Assembly (NCBI RefSeq): GCF_050003625.1
Contig: NC_134398.1
Span: 69,634,891-69,698,890, forward strand
Direction of reading: 5' to 3'
Length of the DNA stretch: 64,000 bases
Origin: Haematobia irritans
Lineage: Eukaryota > Arthropoda > Insecta > Diptera > Muscidae
The notes below the pieces were generated by a model, which worked only from the letters and a program-made list of their open reading frames with translations, ran no database searches and was not told the DNA's origin. The position numbers and the translations under genes are program-made. Of the stretch, positions 23,651 through 36,148 are shown one piece after another (position 1 is the stretch's first letter; each line of letters begins with the position of its first letter).

Positions 23651-26479
23651 ACACACAGAAAATAAATTTGTTGTGCCAACCATTTTTTTTGGCCAACCGA
23701 ATTATTTGGTTCCATCTACTAACAGAATCAAATTGGCATAATTAGTTGTAACAACCAATACAATATAATTTGTTAATTAGGACAATCAAAAGTTGCCTGG
23801 TGTAACTGCGTTTACAATTATCAGGGTAACCAATATTTTCCTACCGCTACTATATGTGAATTTCCAAAAGGGTGCAAATTATACAAAAAATTAAATTAGC
23901 TTTTCTTAGTTTTCTCTTCATTTATAATAAGATATACAAAGGAAATAAAAATAATTTAAATAAATTCAAAATTTATGCTACTATGACTGTCCACTTCTGA
24001 GAGGTTAAGTATATGCTATTCCATACCAAATTTGGCAGGATTAAGAATGTCCGTAACTACGGCGAAAAGCTGTCGAAGAAAAGGATAGCAAATCTAATAT
24101 TAGCTAAGAGGCACATTCTAAATAATTTTATTTTTAAATCTTACCTAGTTATTTTTAAATCTTACCTAGTTTTGGTGTCCCCTAGAAATATATAATATGC
24201 CTACCAGAACCACCGGACTTAGAGTCAGTGTGACAAATTCAATACGATTTGAAATAAATAATTCAAAACGCTTCGGCTTCGGTTAAAAGGCCTCTTGACT
24301 TCGAAGGCCGCTTCGTCGCCGATTATCGATTTTTGGCCGAATGCCAAAGCCGAAACCGATTCTTCGGTCGAGCTCTAAAAGACAATAGCGGGGTGCAAGG
24401 TGCCGAAAGATTTTTTTTTATCTTATCTTATATAACACTTTTTATTTATAAAATTGTAATTTAAAATAAAAACAAAATAATTTCAAAATAAAGCGTAGAA
24501 TGTAAAATTTGCCACAATTAGGTTTTATAATATCAAAGTTTTATTTTTAACCCTTTGACTACTTAGTCCACTTAGGAGAACATTCAAAAACGACACCAAA
24601 CTCTAACTCCCCAATTAGTTTCGACGTTATTTTAAAGTAGACGCTTTATTAAAAATATTTCCATAGTGGTAAAGTGCGTTTTTATAAATTTCATTAACAA
24701 TAAACGACAAATTCGACATTTTGAGACCATTTTTCTACTGCATATCTCTAGTAAATTGACATGCACATAAGAACTGTAGCTGATATTTTTTTTTTTTCGA
24801 ATTCTGTTTTGCAGTTTTTCTCACACTTTGATAGTATCAGAATTCAACAATCAAGTTTTCAGAACCTACTCATATATGTCATGAACTAATTGAGAAATGT
24901 CCTCACAATTACAATGTTTATACCCTGCTCCAAATCAAATTAATCAAAATAAAAACATAAAGTCAATTAAACAAGTGATTGAAAATATATACACTTTTAA
25001 TACAAAAATAATTGATACAATCGTTTACTTAATCAAACTAAGAACACAAAATAATTAAGAAACTGAGTAAAAATTTTCGTTTTTATGAAACAATTAATTG
25101 TTCCAATTAACAATCGAAATATTTAATCGATGTCGATTGAAAAACACTATTAATTGTTTAATTGATTTAATAAAAAGGTTAATGGAAAATTGGATTGATG
25201 TTTAACTATATAATTAACTAAATCAAATTTTATTGATTATAGCAATCAAAATCAATTAAATTTTTAATCGAATCGATTAAAAAATTGATAGAAATTTTCA
25301 AATCAAATCAGTTAATGTTTTAATCGAATATTTTTTATGACCCATTAAAACTCTGGTGGATACTATCTTTTTCGTGATTGAAGACATATCAATTAAAAAC
25401 TTAATTGAATCGATTAATTTCGTGATAGAATCAGAAAAAAATTGTATGTGTAGTGAAATGGTTAAGATTAAAATGTTATAATAAAACTCTTTATTAATGG
25501 GAAAACACTCGCATGTACTTTAATTATAAGAATCTCATATTCTTGTTGTACAGGACTTAATCAAATAAAAAAAACAACAACAACAAACCACACTAATATA
25601 CGTAAATGAATTCATTACATTCGACATGGGATTGTTGTAAATCAAGGTGTGAAGAAGTCAAATGACAACATTTAGTTTTTCCACATTTCACATCCCCTTT
25701 CCATCGATTCTATCCTTTGCAGTACTAGTCATTTTGGGAGTGAATATTGGGTCATGGTATCGAATGGTAGAAATTGAGTCTTGTTGTTTTGATATATTAG
25801 AGCCATTTATCAAAGTTATCGCAAAGCTATTGCGATGATCACTAAAACTTTTTCCCTTTGCCATAATGCCATCCGATGTAGTGTCGCATGTATTCATCTT
25901 TCCCACCCTTTTTCTTCTAAAAGATTGTTGGGTAATCATGGCTATTTGTTAAATGAGAGTTTAAGAAACTCCCCTGGATATCTTCATTGCGGATGTTTGT
26001 CATTTATGCTCATCCACAATGTCCTTAGCTTACTCACACACAATTTGGGGTGGCACAAGGACGAGTGTGATTTCTTTATGGGCTATGGTTAAGGTTTGTT
26101 TTGAAGGATTGTTACATCATAAAGAAAATCAAGAATATTACAATCCGTACAATTATTTTGCGGAATAATTTTCTGTAATAATAAAAATATTGGGCTGTTT
26201 GAATCAATAATGTATTAATAAGGTTTATTTTAGTATTTTGTACCGCCGGAATATACAGTTCACCTTGTATTGTGGATGCAATATCTAAATCTCTGTTCGA
26301 CGCATAAATAACAAAATCGTGGGAGCTGAACATATCGCGAGAACGGTTGCAACACACATTGGAAAATGAACCTTGATTAAATATATTGACATTCCAAAAA
26401 GTGCAAACAGTTACTTCCATTCGAAATTTAACAGTTTGTGAACAAACAAAAGAATTGGCATTGTTTGTGAACAAACAAT
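23651..26479. other. AT-rich region without supported genes
   Basis: Starts with a possible TIR-type end (TACACACAGAAAATAAATT, 23660). It includes a CTTCGGCTTCGG/AAGCCGAAACCG inverted GC-rich patch (24265-24375) resembling hAT subterminal repeats, and long stretches of ATTAATCGATTAA-like sequence (24940-25440) similar to 44600-44780. Frames of 60-120 codons (e.g. 25688-25939, 25835-26092, 26112-26474) show no family signature and overlap on opposite strands, so none is called. Confidence 0.45.
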
Positions 26480-27178
26480 GCCAATTCTACTCCCTGTGCA
26501 AAATTTCAACTAAATCGGAGTTAAAAATTGGCCTCTGTGGTCATATGAGTGTAAATCGGGCGAAAGCTATATATGGGAGATATATCTAAATCTGAACCGA
26601 TTTCAACCAAATTTGGCACACTTAACTACACTACTAATTGTACTCCTAGTGCAAAATTTCAACCAAATTGGAGTACAACTGTGGCTTCTGGGACCGTATT
26701 AGTCCATATCGGGCGAAAGATATATATGGGACCTATATCTAAATCTGAACCGATTTCAATAAAATTTAGCACACTTGACTATAGTACTAATTGTTCTTCT
26801 TGTGCAAAATTTTAAGCAAATTAGGGTAAAACTCTGGCTGCTGGGGCCATATAAGTCCATATCGAGCGAAATATATATATGGGAGCTATATCTAAATCTG
26901 AACCGATTTCTTCAAAAATCAATAGGGATCTATTCTGAGCCAAATTTGGGTTCTTGTGCCAAATTTGAAGTCGATTGGACTTAAACTGCGACCTAGACTT
27001 TGATTACAAAAATGTGTTCACGGACAGACGGACATGGCTATATCGACTCAGGAGCCCACCCTGAGCATTTTTTCCAAAGACACCATGTGTCTATCTCATC
27101 TCCTTCTGGGTGTTACAAACATATGCACAAACTTATAATACCCTGTTCCACAGTGTGGCGCAGGGTATAAAAAGAACA
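26480..27178 (+). mobile_element. DINE-1-like repeat, subfamily B, 5'-truncated
   Basis: Three units and the tail (GACAGACGGACATGGCTATA, TTCCACAGTGTGGCGCAGGG, TATAAAAAG). Nearly identical in sequence type to 15240-15905. Confidence 0.8.
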
Positions 27179-28498
27179 TTTGTTACTAAAAGTAGGTTCT
27201 AAATACTATTTTCTTCACGTTCCGTAAAGCCGGCAGAGAACTGAACTGGGTGGCGCCGACGCCGATATTTAAGAGAAGCGAAGACAAAAACTGGTATTAT
27301 ATTAGAGAAATTTTCCTCATGACTGCCACCTACTGACACAGTTTCGCTTCACAGTTTTGTTCTCTTGTATTTTCATTCTCTCTAAAGTTGGAATTGGTTG
27401 TAGTTGCCACATTTGTTACCAAATTATTAAACACGTTATAAAAACGTATAAAGGGGTATTTATACGAAGTAAAATCGGAGGTGTTTTTGGTGATACTTTA
27501 GTCAATTAATTAACAGTGCATTACAGTACATGTTGAAAACATAAAAATAAATGGAAATTCAGAAATTTGGGCAATTAAGCGTGAACGTAATTTACCAGTA
27601 GAGTTAAAAAAGCGATGAATACTGTATTCCAAAATTTAGCACATGTTTAAATTTAGGAAATATTTTGGATAAAATGTTGTATTAGCTCCCACACAGATAC
27701 CTTCGCGTTCTCATCTGCATCGGATTAGATTTAGTTATAGCTCTCACACCCAGAGAAGATATATGATCACTTCAAACATGTTTTAAGAGCAGAATGTTAT
27801 TTTTGGATAATTTTCTCGAAAATTGTGTATCTGGTTTCAACAACAATGAATACGTTTATCGAGGAAACAACATTTTTGCCACCAGAAAGTTCCATTTTCA
27901 CCACCGGATGCAGTTCTCTGAGCCTCATTAATTCATTGGTTTACTTTTTGTATAACACTGCTAAGGAAAAAAAAACCTCGTGGAAGTGAGAAAGATGTGA
28001 GATGCAATCAGGCAGAAATAAAGTTTTTTGAGCACAATCCTTCTTTGGGAGAAAATTCTTCCAAGCATACAATATTTTTGGGCTCAAATGCTTCCAAACA
28101 TGTAATATGTTCACATAAAACAAACATAATAATGTTTCGGCAACATCCTATAATATATATGCTTCTTGCAAAATATGTTTGAAACGTATGTTAGAGAAGC
28201 GATTTTTTGAGGGTGTATCAATGTAGCCGTGATTTGTTTGTGAGTTTGCTCGTGAGCGTGAATTTGCAAAAAATTTATTCACGCACCTTCGCAAACAAAT
28301 TACATTTTTCACTCACGAAAAGAACGAATAACACTATCTCGTATTTCTATTGTCAAGTTTCTTCTGTTTTGCCGTAATTAAAGAGAATAAATTAATGAAA
28401 TTGTGAACCAAAATATTAAAATTTTTCATATGAAATGGGTAAATATACGAAATTCTAAAGGCTCCATCCATTAGAATTCTTTAACTCTATTCTTCCAG
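27179..28498. other. presumed 5' region of the CATIP-like gene
   Basis: Contains a TATA-like run (GTTATAAAAACG, 27436-27447) and short open stretches, but no exon could be joined in phase to 28499. A TIR element occupies 27747-28215. A promoter or first exon could be here or left of it; the sequence does not decide. Confidence 0.3.
27747..28215. mobile_element. TIR element (CACCCAGAGAAG ... GAGGGTG)
   Basis: The left end CACCCAGAGAAGATATATGA resembles the MITE at 58745. The right part (TTCTTCCAAGCATA, ATAATATTTTTGGGCTCAAA-type, AATATGTTTGAAACGTATG, GAGGGTGTA) matches 48990-49168. TA follows the right end but the left flank is CA. Confidence 0.5.
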
Positions 28499-29001
28499 AA
28501 CCCTACCGCCGCAATCCTTCTGCAGTTGGAAATATTGAAAATGATTCGTTTGAATATCAGCCTTGTCAAAATAAACTAAAATTAAGACCTGAAGATGAGA
28601 TTAGTTTGGATAGCATTTTTTCGTCGCTACTGGAAAAAATCGAGCCATCCGATGTCCAGTTTCGAGAACTCACATGGGACATTACAGCTAAAGATATGGT
28701 CAATGAGAAACAAGCGTTGCTATTTGAAGATCGGCTTTATATTTCCCAACTGAGAAACAATAATTGCAAATTAAACGAAGATGTGAAAATATTCATGGAA
28801 CGTGAATTGGAGGAGATAGGAACATTTCATTTCCGCGTAGAAGAAAGTTATGATGGCTATGTGGTTTTCGGCAACAGTCATGTGGCCAAAGGGAAGAGTA
28901 AATTTCCCAGTGGTCATACAATAAAGGGCAAATATGATGAAAAGCTACAATTGATTTGCGAAAAAAGAACTGAATATGGTTATGTGGACAAAGCAAGAAT
29001 T
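28499..29001 (+). CDS. CATIP-like protein, first visible coding exon
   Basis: Part of a probable CATIP homologue (ciliogenesis-associated TTC17-interacting protein), which in vertebrates acts in actin-dependent ciliogenesis and sperm flagella. The exon begins after a pyrimidine-rich acceptor (TTCTTCCAG, AG at 28497-28498) with two bases completing a split codon. It runs open for 167 codons and ends at a consensus donor ATT|GTAAGT (29002). It encodes an acidic N-terminal stretch, a block with LLFEDRLYISQL and IGTFHFRVEESYDGYVVFGN, and LQLICEKRTEYGYVDKARI. The frame is also open back to a TAA near 28457, so the exact 5' edge is inferred. No in-frame start codon is upstream, so an earlier exon must exist. 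Codon use is more GC-rich and balanced than in the flanking repeats. The name rests on domain order and the C-terminal helix pair in the third exon and should be read as probable. Confidence 0.7.
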
Positions 29002-29494
29002 GTAAGTTCATAACAAAATATTTTCGATAATGGCATTACAGTAAGGAATTAACTAACCCTTCGCCATAGACCAAGAAATGTATTCACAGCGCCGTGGTTT
29101 GTCTGCACACCGTAGATGCCACTTTTTCGTCTCCAAATGAGTGACTTTCTAATTTGGCTTTAATTTGATTTCTTTCTTCCTCTTGATGAAATACCAAATA
29201 TTGTAAAAGCATATAAAATTCTGTACATTCACACCTTTTTTAATGCAAATTTACTAATTGTACGGTAATTCTCGTTTTCCAAAAAGAAATTGAGTCACTT
29301 GACTGCGCAGTTGAGTGCGATAACTGCGCACTGCAAATAAACAAAATCATTGTGAGTTGACATGAGACGTCTTGGTCTATGCTAGTCAACGTCTTTCTAT
29401 GATATCTAAACCCAAAGATATGAACTTGAAAATCGACATAAGTTAATTGTTTTTAACTATGCAATAAACAATTGACAAAACATTTTGTTTGGAT
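29002..29494. other. start of intron, unassigned DNA
   Basis: Begins with the donor GTAAGT. No transposon end is recognised before the SINE. It is part of the 5885-bp intron 29002-34886. Confidence 0.5.
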
Positions 29495-29797
29495 AGGTTA
29501 GGTTAGGTTAGGTGACAGCCCGATGTATCAGGCTCACATAGACTATTCAGTCCATTGTGATACCACATTGGTGAACTTCTCTCTTATCACTGAGTGCTGC
29601 CCGATTCCATGTTAAGCTCAATGACAAGGGACCTACTTTTTATAGCCGAGTCCGAACGGCGTTCCACATTGCAGTGAAACCACTTAGAAAAGCTTTGAAT
29701 TACTGAGCTGGGATAATCCACTGCTGAAAAACTTTTTGGTGTTCGGTCGACCTTGTGTATGCAAGGCGGGCATGCTAACCATTGCACCACGGTGGCT
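29495..29797 (-). mobile_element. tRNA-derived SINE lacking its B-box
   Basis: Minus orientation: GGTTAGG tail repeats on the left, A-box region (GCATGCTAACCATTGCACCA) on the right. Compared with 57578-57928, about 20 bp including the B-box is deleted between TTCGGTCG and ACCTTGTGTATGC, and a further deletion removes part of the body (AGCTTTGAATTACTGAG). Confidence 0.75.
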
Positions 29798-29807
29798 CTA
29801 TCTTGTA

Positions 29808-31346
29808 TGGATATATAAAGCCTCAGACTCCATATTCCGTTATTGGTGGTCAGATGGTATTTCAAATGGGCCATATCGGAACACTTTTAGGTATAGCCTC
29901 CATATAAACCGGTCCCCAGATTAGACTTTGTGAACCTCCTGAGGCCGTAATTCTCATCTAATTTGGTTGAAATTCGCCATAAGATGTCAGTATATGTCCT
30001 CTGCCTACACTGAAAAATATATGTACGTAGTATTAAAGATTACCCAACATAAATTTCAGGATGCCCAATTTACACAATATTAAGGGGAAATTTCTTTAAA
30101 ATAGTGAAATGTGAAAAAGTTTAAAAAATTTGCTTCAAAAAGAAATTATAAAAATTTAGGACACAAATATTGGAAATTTGCCTGCCTCCGATAAAGTCGT
30201 ATATCTTTGAACTAGGGCAAACTTTCCCTAAAGTAAAGAAATATATTTTGAGGTAAAGAAATCCTTAAATGAACAGAAATATTGAATCATTAGATTTAAC
30301 ATAAAAACGATTCAAATATAGGTTAAGACTTATATTGAGGATTTTGTATCTTTGGTGTAAAATTTTTTTGGGAATTAAAAACATACTATTTACTTGGAAG
30401 TATTTGTTATAACTTGGATTTTTAAGCAGGCATTGTTTCTACGTGAATTACTTTATTAATATATCGCAAAAAGAGAATGAAAATTCCATAAATGAGATCT
30501 ATATCCAAATTTGAATTTTATTGGTCAAACTCGATGATGGGCTATATGGGTATATATCCATATAGACCAAGCTCTTAGATTGATTCTACATACCGCAACT
30601 TTTATACGATGTATTTGAAATTGAAAATTTAGAGGTGATTTAGGTCCACAAATAGGTATGCTATATATGGTGTGCATCGGTCCATGTTTTGATATAGCCC
30701 CCGATTTGACTCCTTAAGCGTATACACACCGCAATTTTTACCCGATCTGAAATACGAAATATGGGGGTATTTTGGTCCACAAATAGGCGTGCTAAATATG
30801 GTGTGTATCAGTTTGGTATAGGCCGACCTCCTGATTTGACTTCTTATGTCTCTACACACCTCAATTTTTATTCGATATGCCTGAAATTGGAAATATATTT
30901 TAGATCCAGAAATAAATGTGGCTAATATGGTGTGTATAGGTTGATGTTTTTTTATAGCTTCCATATAGACCTATCTCTCAATTTCACTTCTTGGTCTAAT
31001 AGACACCGCAATTTTTACCCTAGTTGCCTGCAATCCGAAATATAGAGGTATTTTGGTCAATAAATAAATGTGCTAGATATGGTATGTATCGGTGCATGTT
31101 ATGGTATTATTCGATATGCCTGAAATTGGAAATGGAGAGGTATTTTAGGTCCACAAATATATGTGCTTAATATGGTGTGTATCTTTCCATTTTTGGACCG
31201 ATATAATATCTATCACTTGGGTGATGACGGTATCTATAATCAAATCCACCTGGAATTCTTTATATTTCCATGTAACCCCCTACTACGATCAGTTTTCAGG
31301 TTTTAAAATTCGGCCCGGTCGAACTTAGGCCCGTATTTACTTGTTT
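29808..31346 (-). mobile_element. DINE-1-like repeat (A/C-type), interrupted
   Basis: Units on the left (GGGCCATATCGG, CATATAAACCGGTCCCCAG) and diverged units on the right (TTTTAGGTCCACAAAT, GTGTGTATC). The head, reversed (GTATTTACTTG after GGCCCGGTCGAACTTAGGCC), is at 31315-31345. A CACTGAAAA-type element (30008-30530) is nested. Confidence 0.65.
30008..30530 (+). mobile_element. CACTGAAAA-type TIR element, right end lost
   Basis: Starts CACTGAAAAATATATGTACG after TA. The interior matches 104-660 (GTATATCTTTGAACTAGGGC, ATTAATATATCGCAAAAAG, AAATGAGATCTATATCC). No inverted right end was found. Confidence 0.55.
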
Positions 31347-31955
31347 CTTAAATGAAAATATACCACAACTATTTGAATGCATTAAACACTAATTTCGCTC
31401 TCATGAAAAGTTTGTGTCCTTCATTGGTGAAATGTTTATATTGGTACAACATTTTTCTATCCCATTTATGTTAGAGTGTGCCTAATAGGGTTTTCTTTTT
31501 CCTGCACTTTTTTCATTCCCGGGAAAGCGGGAATTTTTTAGAATTTCCCGGGATCCCGGGATCTCGGTCAAAGGGAAACCTACTTTGATGTGGAATACAT
31601 TTAGACATTTCAATAAATTAGAAATAGCCTAAAGCTACGGTTATAAGCAGGGCTGTGGAGTCGAGCCAATTTTGCTCGACTCCAGCATTTTTCATCAGCT
31701 CGACTCCGACTCCGGAGTCGACTCCGGGTAATATAACTAAATCTCATATTAATACCACTAATTTGTAGTTCTATTGTGGGGGTACCATAAGTGGATCGAT
31801 ATAAAGTATCGATATAAAGTATGTGCAAAAAAAGGTCTTAATTTCACATTAGATGCCAATTGAGCTCTATATTTCAAATTTAGGGCAATGTTTAATAAAT
31901 AAAATAATGATATAAATACCCATCATAATATGAGAAGATACCAACAGTATATGTA

Positions 31956-32876
31956 CACGCAAAGAAAAAAAACGTTTGGAAAACGTGTACCGAAAACGTT
32001 TTTCTTTTGTTATAGTTTTTTGAATTGCTTCGAAAATTTTAAACTTTTATCACCAAAAAAATTCGTTTGTTACAAAATTTTTATTTTTTCAATAAAAAAA
32101 GTTATTTTTGAAATAACATCACAGTCCATTTCGTTTATATCAAACACTGTTCTTTTCTGACTTTAGGTCTTTAATAAGACACATTTTACAGTTCAAAATT
32201 TAATATAGTACAATGTAATGTTGAACATGTTTTCGGAATCTTCCGAATATATCTGGAATATATGTAAAAAAAAAAACAAAAGCAAAAAAAAACTTTGGCC
32301 GAAGCAGGGATCGAACCCACGACCCTTGGCATGAGAGTCGGACGTAGCTACCACTGCTCCACGGTGCCAAACTAACTGCTTGTTTCTGTTAAATAAACTT
32401 TGTTTATTCGGTTCGTGGGCGCCGCAAGCTATGCTATATAAATATAACTTATATGGATATTTATCTATTGATGACCATAACAGGTACATAGCTCAGTGGT
32501 TAGTGTGTTGGCTTACAATGTGCCTGGTCCGCGGTTCGATTCTCCGTCCAGGCGAAAGGTAAAATAAATTTTAAAAATTTATAAAATCGTATAATTTCTT
32601 CTACATTGTTGGTATTACAGGAAAAGGTGTTAAGAACTAAAAATCCTCATGGTTGTGAGAAAGATGTGAGGGACAATGCAATTAGCAAGAAAGTAATGTT
32701 TTTTTTTGAGCTAGTCTTTATGAAATTGTTTTTACATCCTGGAAAAGAATAAACGTTTATCACAAAAAGTATATACTTTTCTTCCAAATACACTTCCTTA
32801 CAGCGAAAAGCAAATGAGAAACGAACTTTGTTTGTCTAAAATTTCGTTTGGGAGGAAAGAATTATTTTTTTGCGTG
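31956..32876 (+). mobile_element. TIR/TA element with two divergent tRNA-like modules, copy 1
   Basis: 921 bp, ends CACGCAAAGAAAAAAAACG and ATTATTTTTTTGCGTG, TA on both sides (31954-31955, 32877-32878). Minus-strand tRNA-like module about 32290-32372 (B-box GGTTCGATCCC, A-box-like GAGCAGTGG). Plus-strand module about 32480-32560 (A-box TAGCTCAGTGG, B-box GGTTCGATTCT). Nearly identical copies are at 35820-36725 and 53713-54630. No protein is encoded; short frames here only reflect conservation between copies. Confidence 0.85.
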
Positions 32877-33072
32877 TATTTGTGGACCAAAATTTTTGAT
32901 ACTATCTGAAATCCTTTAAATTTGTTGCGAGCTATATAAAGATTTATATTCCCATATGCATGAATTTGAATCTGAATCGATTTAGACAAAATTGTATATA
33001 CTTCTACAAAATCTATGTACTTAAAATTTAAATCTAACGTTATGGAACGTAACACAATTTTAACCAAAAATA

Positions 33073-33330
33073 AAAATGCTAGGAAAGTCTAAAGTCGGGA
33101 GGTCTGATTATAATATACTCTGCACAACTTTATTTAGATTTAGATCTACATTTTGATAAAATCTCAAATTCTACAAAGTCTCGGACAATATTTGGGAAAT
33201 ATTTATAATTGTTTAGACAATTTCGCAAAAATGCATTTATGATCCATTCATTGAAAAATTTGACTCATTTCTACAAGTTTTCGACTTAGCAGTGAGTATC
33301 AGTGAGCATACAATTTTGGAAAAATTTTTG
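33073..33330 (+). mobile_element. DINE-1-like head fragment, subfamily B
   Basis: AGGAAAGTCTAAAGTCGGGA at 33079-33098 is the subfamily-B head. Diverged body follows (TGATCCATTCATTG, TTTTCGACTTAGCAGTG). No tail is seen. Confidence 0.6.
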
Positions 33331-33580
33331 TCTAGTAAATAAAATTTTGCAAAATTTTATATAGAAATAAAATTTATATATAGAAATAAAATTTTGCACA
33401 ATTTTCTACAGAAACAAAATTTTAACTAAATTTTCTATAGAAATAAAATTTTGGCTAAATTTTCTATAGAAATCAAATTTTGACCAAAATTAAATAAAAT
33501 TTGGCAAATTTTTTTATAGAATTTAAAAAAAATTGTGTAGCAAACAACATTTTGCAAAATTTTCTATAAAAAACAACTTT
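33330..33580. repeat. AT-rich palindromic minisatellite
   Basis: Reverse-oriented units (TTTTCTATAGAAATAAAATT, TTTTGGCTAAAT) of the same family as 4285-4735. Confidence 0.7.
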
Positions 33581-34886
33581 GAAAAAATTGATATGGACAT
33601 TAAAATGGATCGATCCAGATGGGCATCTGCTAGTCTAACATTCTAGGAAACATAAAAAGATAGCCGTAATTGGAAGTTGATTTTCATTTACAATCATGCT
33701 GTACATTGATCGAATGAATAACGCAATGGAAACTAATTTGCGTAAAAACTTGCTTAGTTACAAAAATGTGAAGTGTTTTAAAAAATTTGGTTTAGCCGGA
33801 GTCGGAGTCGAGCAAAATTTTTACGACTCCGACTCCGACTCCAGCAAAATCTTCAGACTCCGACTCCGGCTCCACAGCCCTGGTTATAAGGGAGTAATAA
33901 TAATAATATATATTATGTTGTTCTCTTACATCAGCCATAAATCATACTAAAATACGAAATATTTTGTAATAAAAAACATTTTGACAATGGTTAAGGCAGT
34001 CTCTTTCGGTATAGTTTTCGGAAGAACACTATTTATATAGTGGGATTTTTTGTAACACTAAAAACCAGTTTGAAAATGAAAGAAACTTATTTCGATTTCA
34101 CCATCGTTCAACGGGGTCAATAAATGCACATATTCAGTCAATATTCCCAAAAGGGAAACACTACCATGTAATACGACATTCACATTACACTTTCAAAATC
34201 CACTTTAACTAGATTTCAATTGTCGTATGCCCTATAAACAAGGGCTTTAAACCCCAATTTTAATAGATTTCAAGCCTAATGTGTATAAAGTATAAATTTG
34301 AAATTAAATTAAACATCTTTAAAAAGGTTGGAATTTTTTTATTTCATAAAAAGAACATCCTTGCAATAATTATGAAATTATGCAATTGCAAACGTGGGTT
34401 ACATAAGGTAAAATGTCCCGTTGTTTTTAAAGGTTTACTCATCCTACCAGTCTATCGGAATGTCGGTTTACAGAAATATGACAATCATAAATTAGGAAGT
34501 GCAAACTTCTTTTTAACAATTGGGAGCCCGTTGGATTCTAGATTGGAACCCACGACTATGTATGCTCCTCAAGGCAACTACTACGACTTGGTACCATAGT
34601 TATTCACATTACACTTCCAAAATCCACTTTAACTAGATTTCAACTGCCATTTGCCATATAAAACCATCTATTATACATAAAATATTGTAAAGAAAATTTC
34701 CCGGGAATCCCCGCACTTCATTCCCGGGAAAGCGGGAGCGAAAAAATAGCAATTTCCCGGCAATTCCCGGGATCCCGTTCCCGGGAAAAAAACCCTAGTG
34801 CCTAAAAATTTGGTACCGTTTTAGTTCGTATTTATTTGTGTGTTTTACTATGGCAATCATTTGAAATTTACTCCTTGTTGTTTTAG

Positions 34887-35100
34887 GAAAGAGCATTAAA
34901 CGTCCGTCTTATGGATGATAAATTGGTGGCATGGCGTACTACACAAATTAATAAGGATATGCAACGTTTTAAGGCTGTCATTAATGTCAAAGATCGGGAT
35001 GATATATTCATATTGGACGGCGGTGTGCTTTTATTTATACGTTACCTGCTCGTTAACAATTTCCGAGGCGATTTTAATTATTTTACAATGAATTTATTTG
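34887..35100 (+). CDS. CATIP-like protein, middle coding exon
   Basis: Acceptor TTGTTGTTTTAG (AG at 34885-34886). Begins in phase 0, exactly continuing exon 28499-29001: E-R-A-L-N-V-R-L-M. Encodes 71 codons plus one base, including KLVAWRTTQINKDMQRF and DIFILDGGVLLFIRYLLV, an alternating hydrophobic beta-type stretch, then ends TTATTTG|GTAAGT. The next coding base pair is supplied by the exon at 49509 (G|GT, glycine), which restores the frame. The preceding intron of 5.9 kb consists of a SINE, a DINE and the nested hATs; the following one is 14.4 kb. Confidence 0.72.
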
Positions 35101-36148
35101 GTAAGTATATTTGTTTACATATCGGAATCAAAAAATAAAACATGGTACAATTATTTGTAAGGTAGCCTCACTACCAAAAATAGCAACAACAAGTATATAC
35201 GGCCGTAAGTTCGGCCTGGCCGTATCTTATGTACCCTCCACCATGGATTGCGAATCAACTTCTACTACAGACTGTCATGCACAATCGAATTACTTGCACA
35301 CAAAAAAATAAAATATGAATTTGTACATAAATTTGTACATTTTTATAAATTTATGGAATTTTTCATAAAAAATGTGTACACATACATAATATATTGTTTT
35401 CATAAATACTTGTTATGAAATTATGAATTTTTTAATAATATGTACAGACGGTTTCATAAAATTAATGAAATTTTACTTAATATATCAAAAATACTGGTTT
35501 TCTCTTAGCGTGAGAGAGCCACAACATAGAGTTACTCTCATATGTATACAATACAATCATATAATACGAGACAAAAACCAAAACGTAACGTTTTGAAGGC
35601 AACACGTGATTTTGTTGTGTTTGAGTTTTTCAGTACAGTTTTAGTCGCCGTCGCGATTCGAAGATTTTTTATTGCTTTAGAAAAAATTGACGAAAAAACA
35701 ATATTAACTGGAGGCGTTGGTGCTCATGTTTATTAATAATATAAAAAATTATAAAACTATGTTCTTTGCTGGCTGGATTTTAATGCGGGTTTTAATAAAT
35801 TGGTACATACACGCAAAGAAAAAAAACGTTTAGAAAACGTGTACCGAAAACGTTTTTCTTTTGTTAGAGTTTTTTGAATTGCTTCGAAAATTTTAAACTT
35901 TTATCACCAAAAAAATTCGTTTGTTACAAAATTTTTATTTTTTCAATAAAAAAAGTTATTTTTGAAATAACGACACAGTCCATTTCGTTTATATCAAACA
36001 CTGTTCTTTTCTGACTTTAGGTCTTTAATAAGACACATTTTACAGTTCAAAATTTATTATAGTACAATGCAATGTTGAACATTTTTTCGGAATCTTCCGA
36101 ATATATCTGGAATATATGTAAAAAAAAACAAAAGCAAAAAAAAAACTT

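Larger units (their letters stand above)
31648..33882. mobile_element. hAT element (inner) with GGAGTCGGAGTCG subterminal repeats
   Basis: Ends CAGGGCTGTGGAGTCGAGCC and, reversed, CAGGGCTGTGGAGCCGGAGT; exact 8-bp duplication GTTATAAG (31640-31647, 33883-33890). GACTCCGACTCCG repeats fill both ends. The interior holds a TIR/tRNA-like element, a DINE fragment and a minisatellite; no transposase is present. Confidence 0.9.
31486..34797. mobile_element. hAT element (outer) with CCCGGG subterminal repeats
   Basis: Ends TAGGGTTTTCTTTTTCC and, reversed, TAGGGTTTTTTTCCCGGGAA; exact 8-bp duplication GTGCCTAA (31478-31485, 34798-34805). Subterminal regions are dense in TTCCCGGG/CCCGGGATCCCGGG palindromes. 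No transposase is recognised. A 106-codon frame at 34279-34599 has no family signature. A second hAT is nested inside. Confidence 0.88.

Noticed and set aside
25688..26474. Three frames of 83-120 codons on both strands
   Set aside because: They overlap in opposite directions or lack any family motif; no splice or promoter support.
27591..27600. Short open frame from the ATG near 27553 as first exon of the CATIP-like gene
   Set aside because: Its possible donors are in the wrong phase for the acceptor at 28498.
32193..32489. 98-codon minus frame conserved at 36040-36342 and 53950-54243
   Set aside because: Conservation equals the DNA identity between recent TIR-element copies; the opposite strand is equally open and the frame runs through the tRNA-like module.
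32290..32560. Possible tRNA genes (also 36149-36408, 54052-54310, 13246-13320)
   Set aside because: A- and B-boxes are present but acceptor stems do not pair, and the segments recur inside mobile elements; called tRNA-like modules instead.
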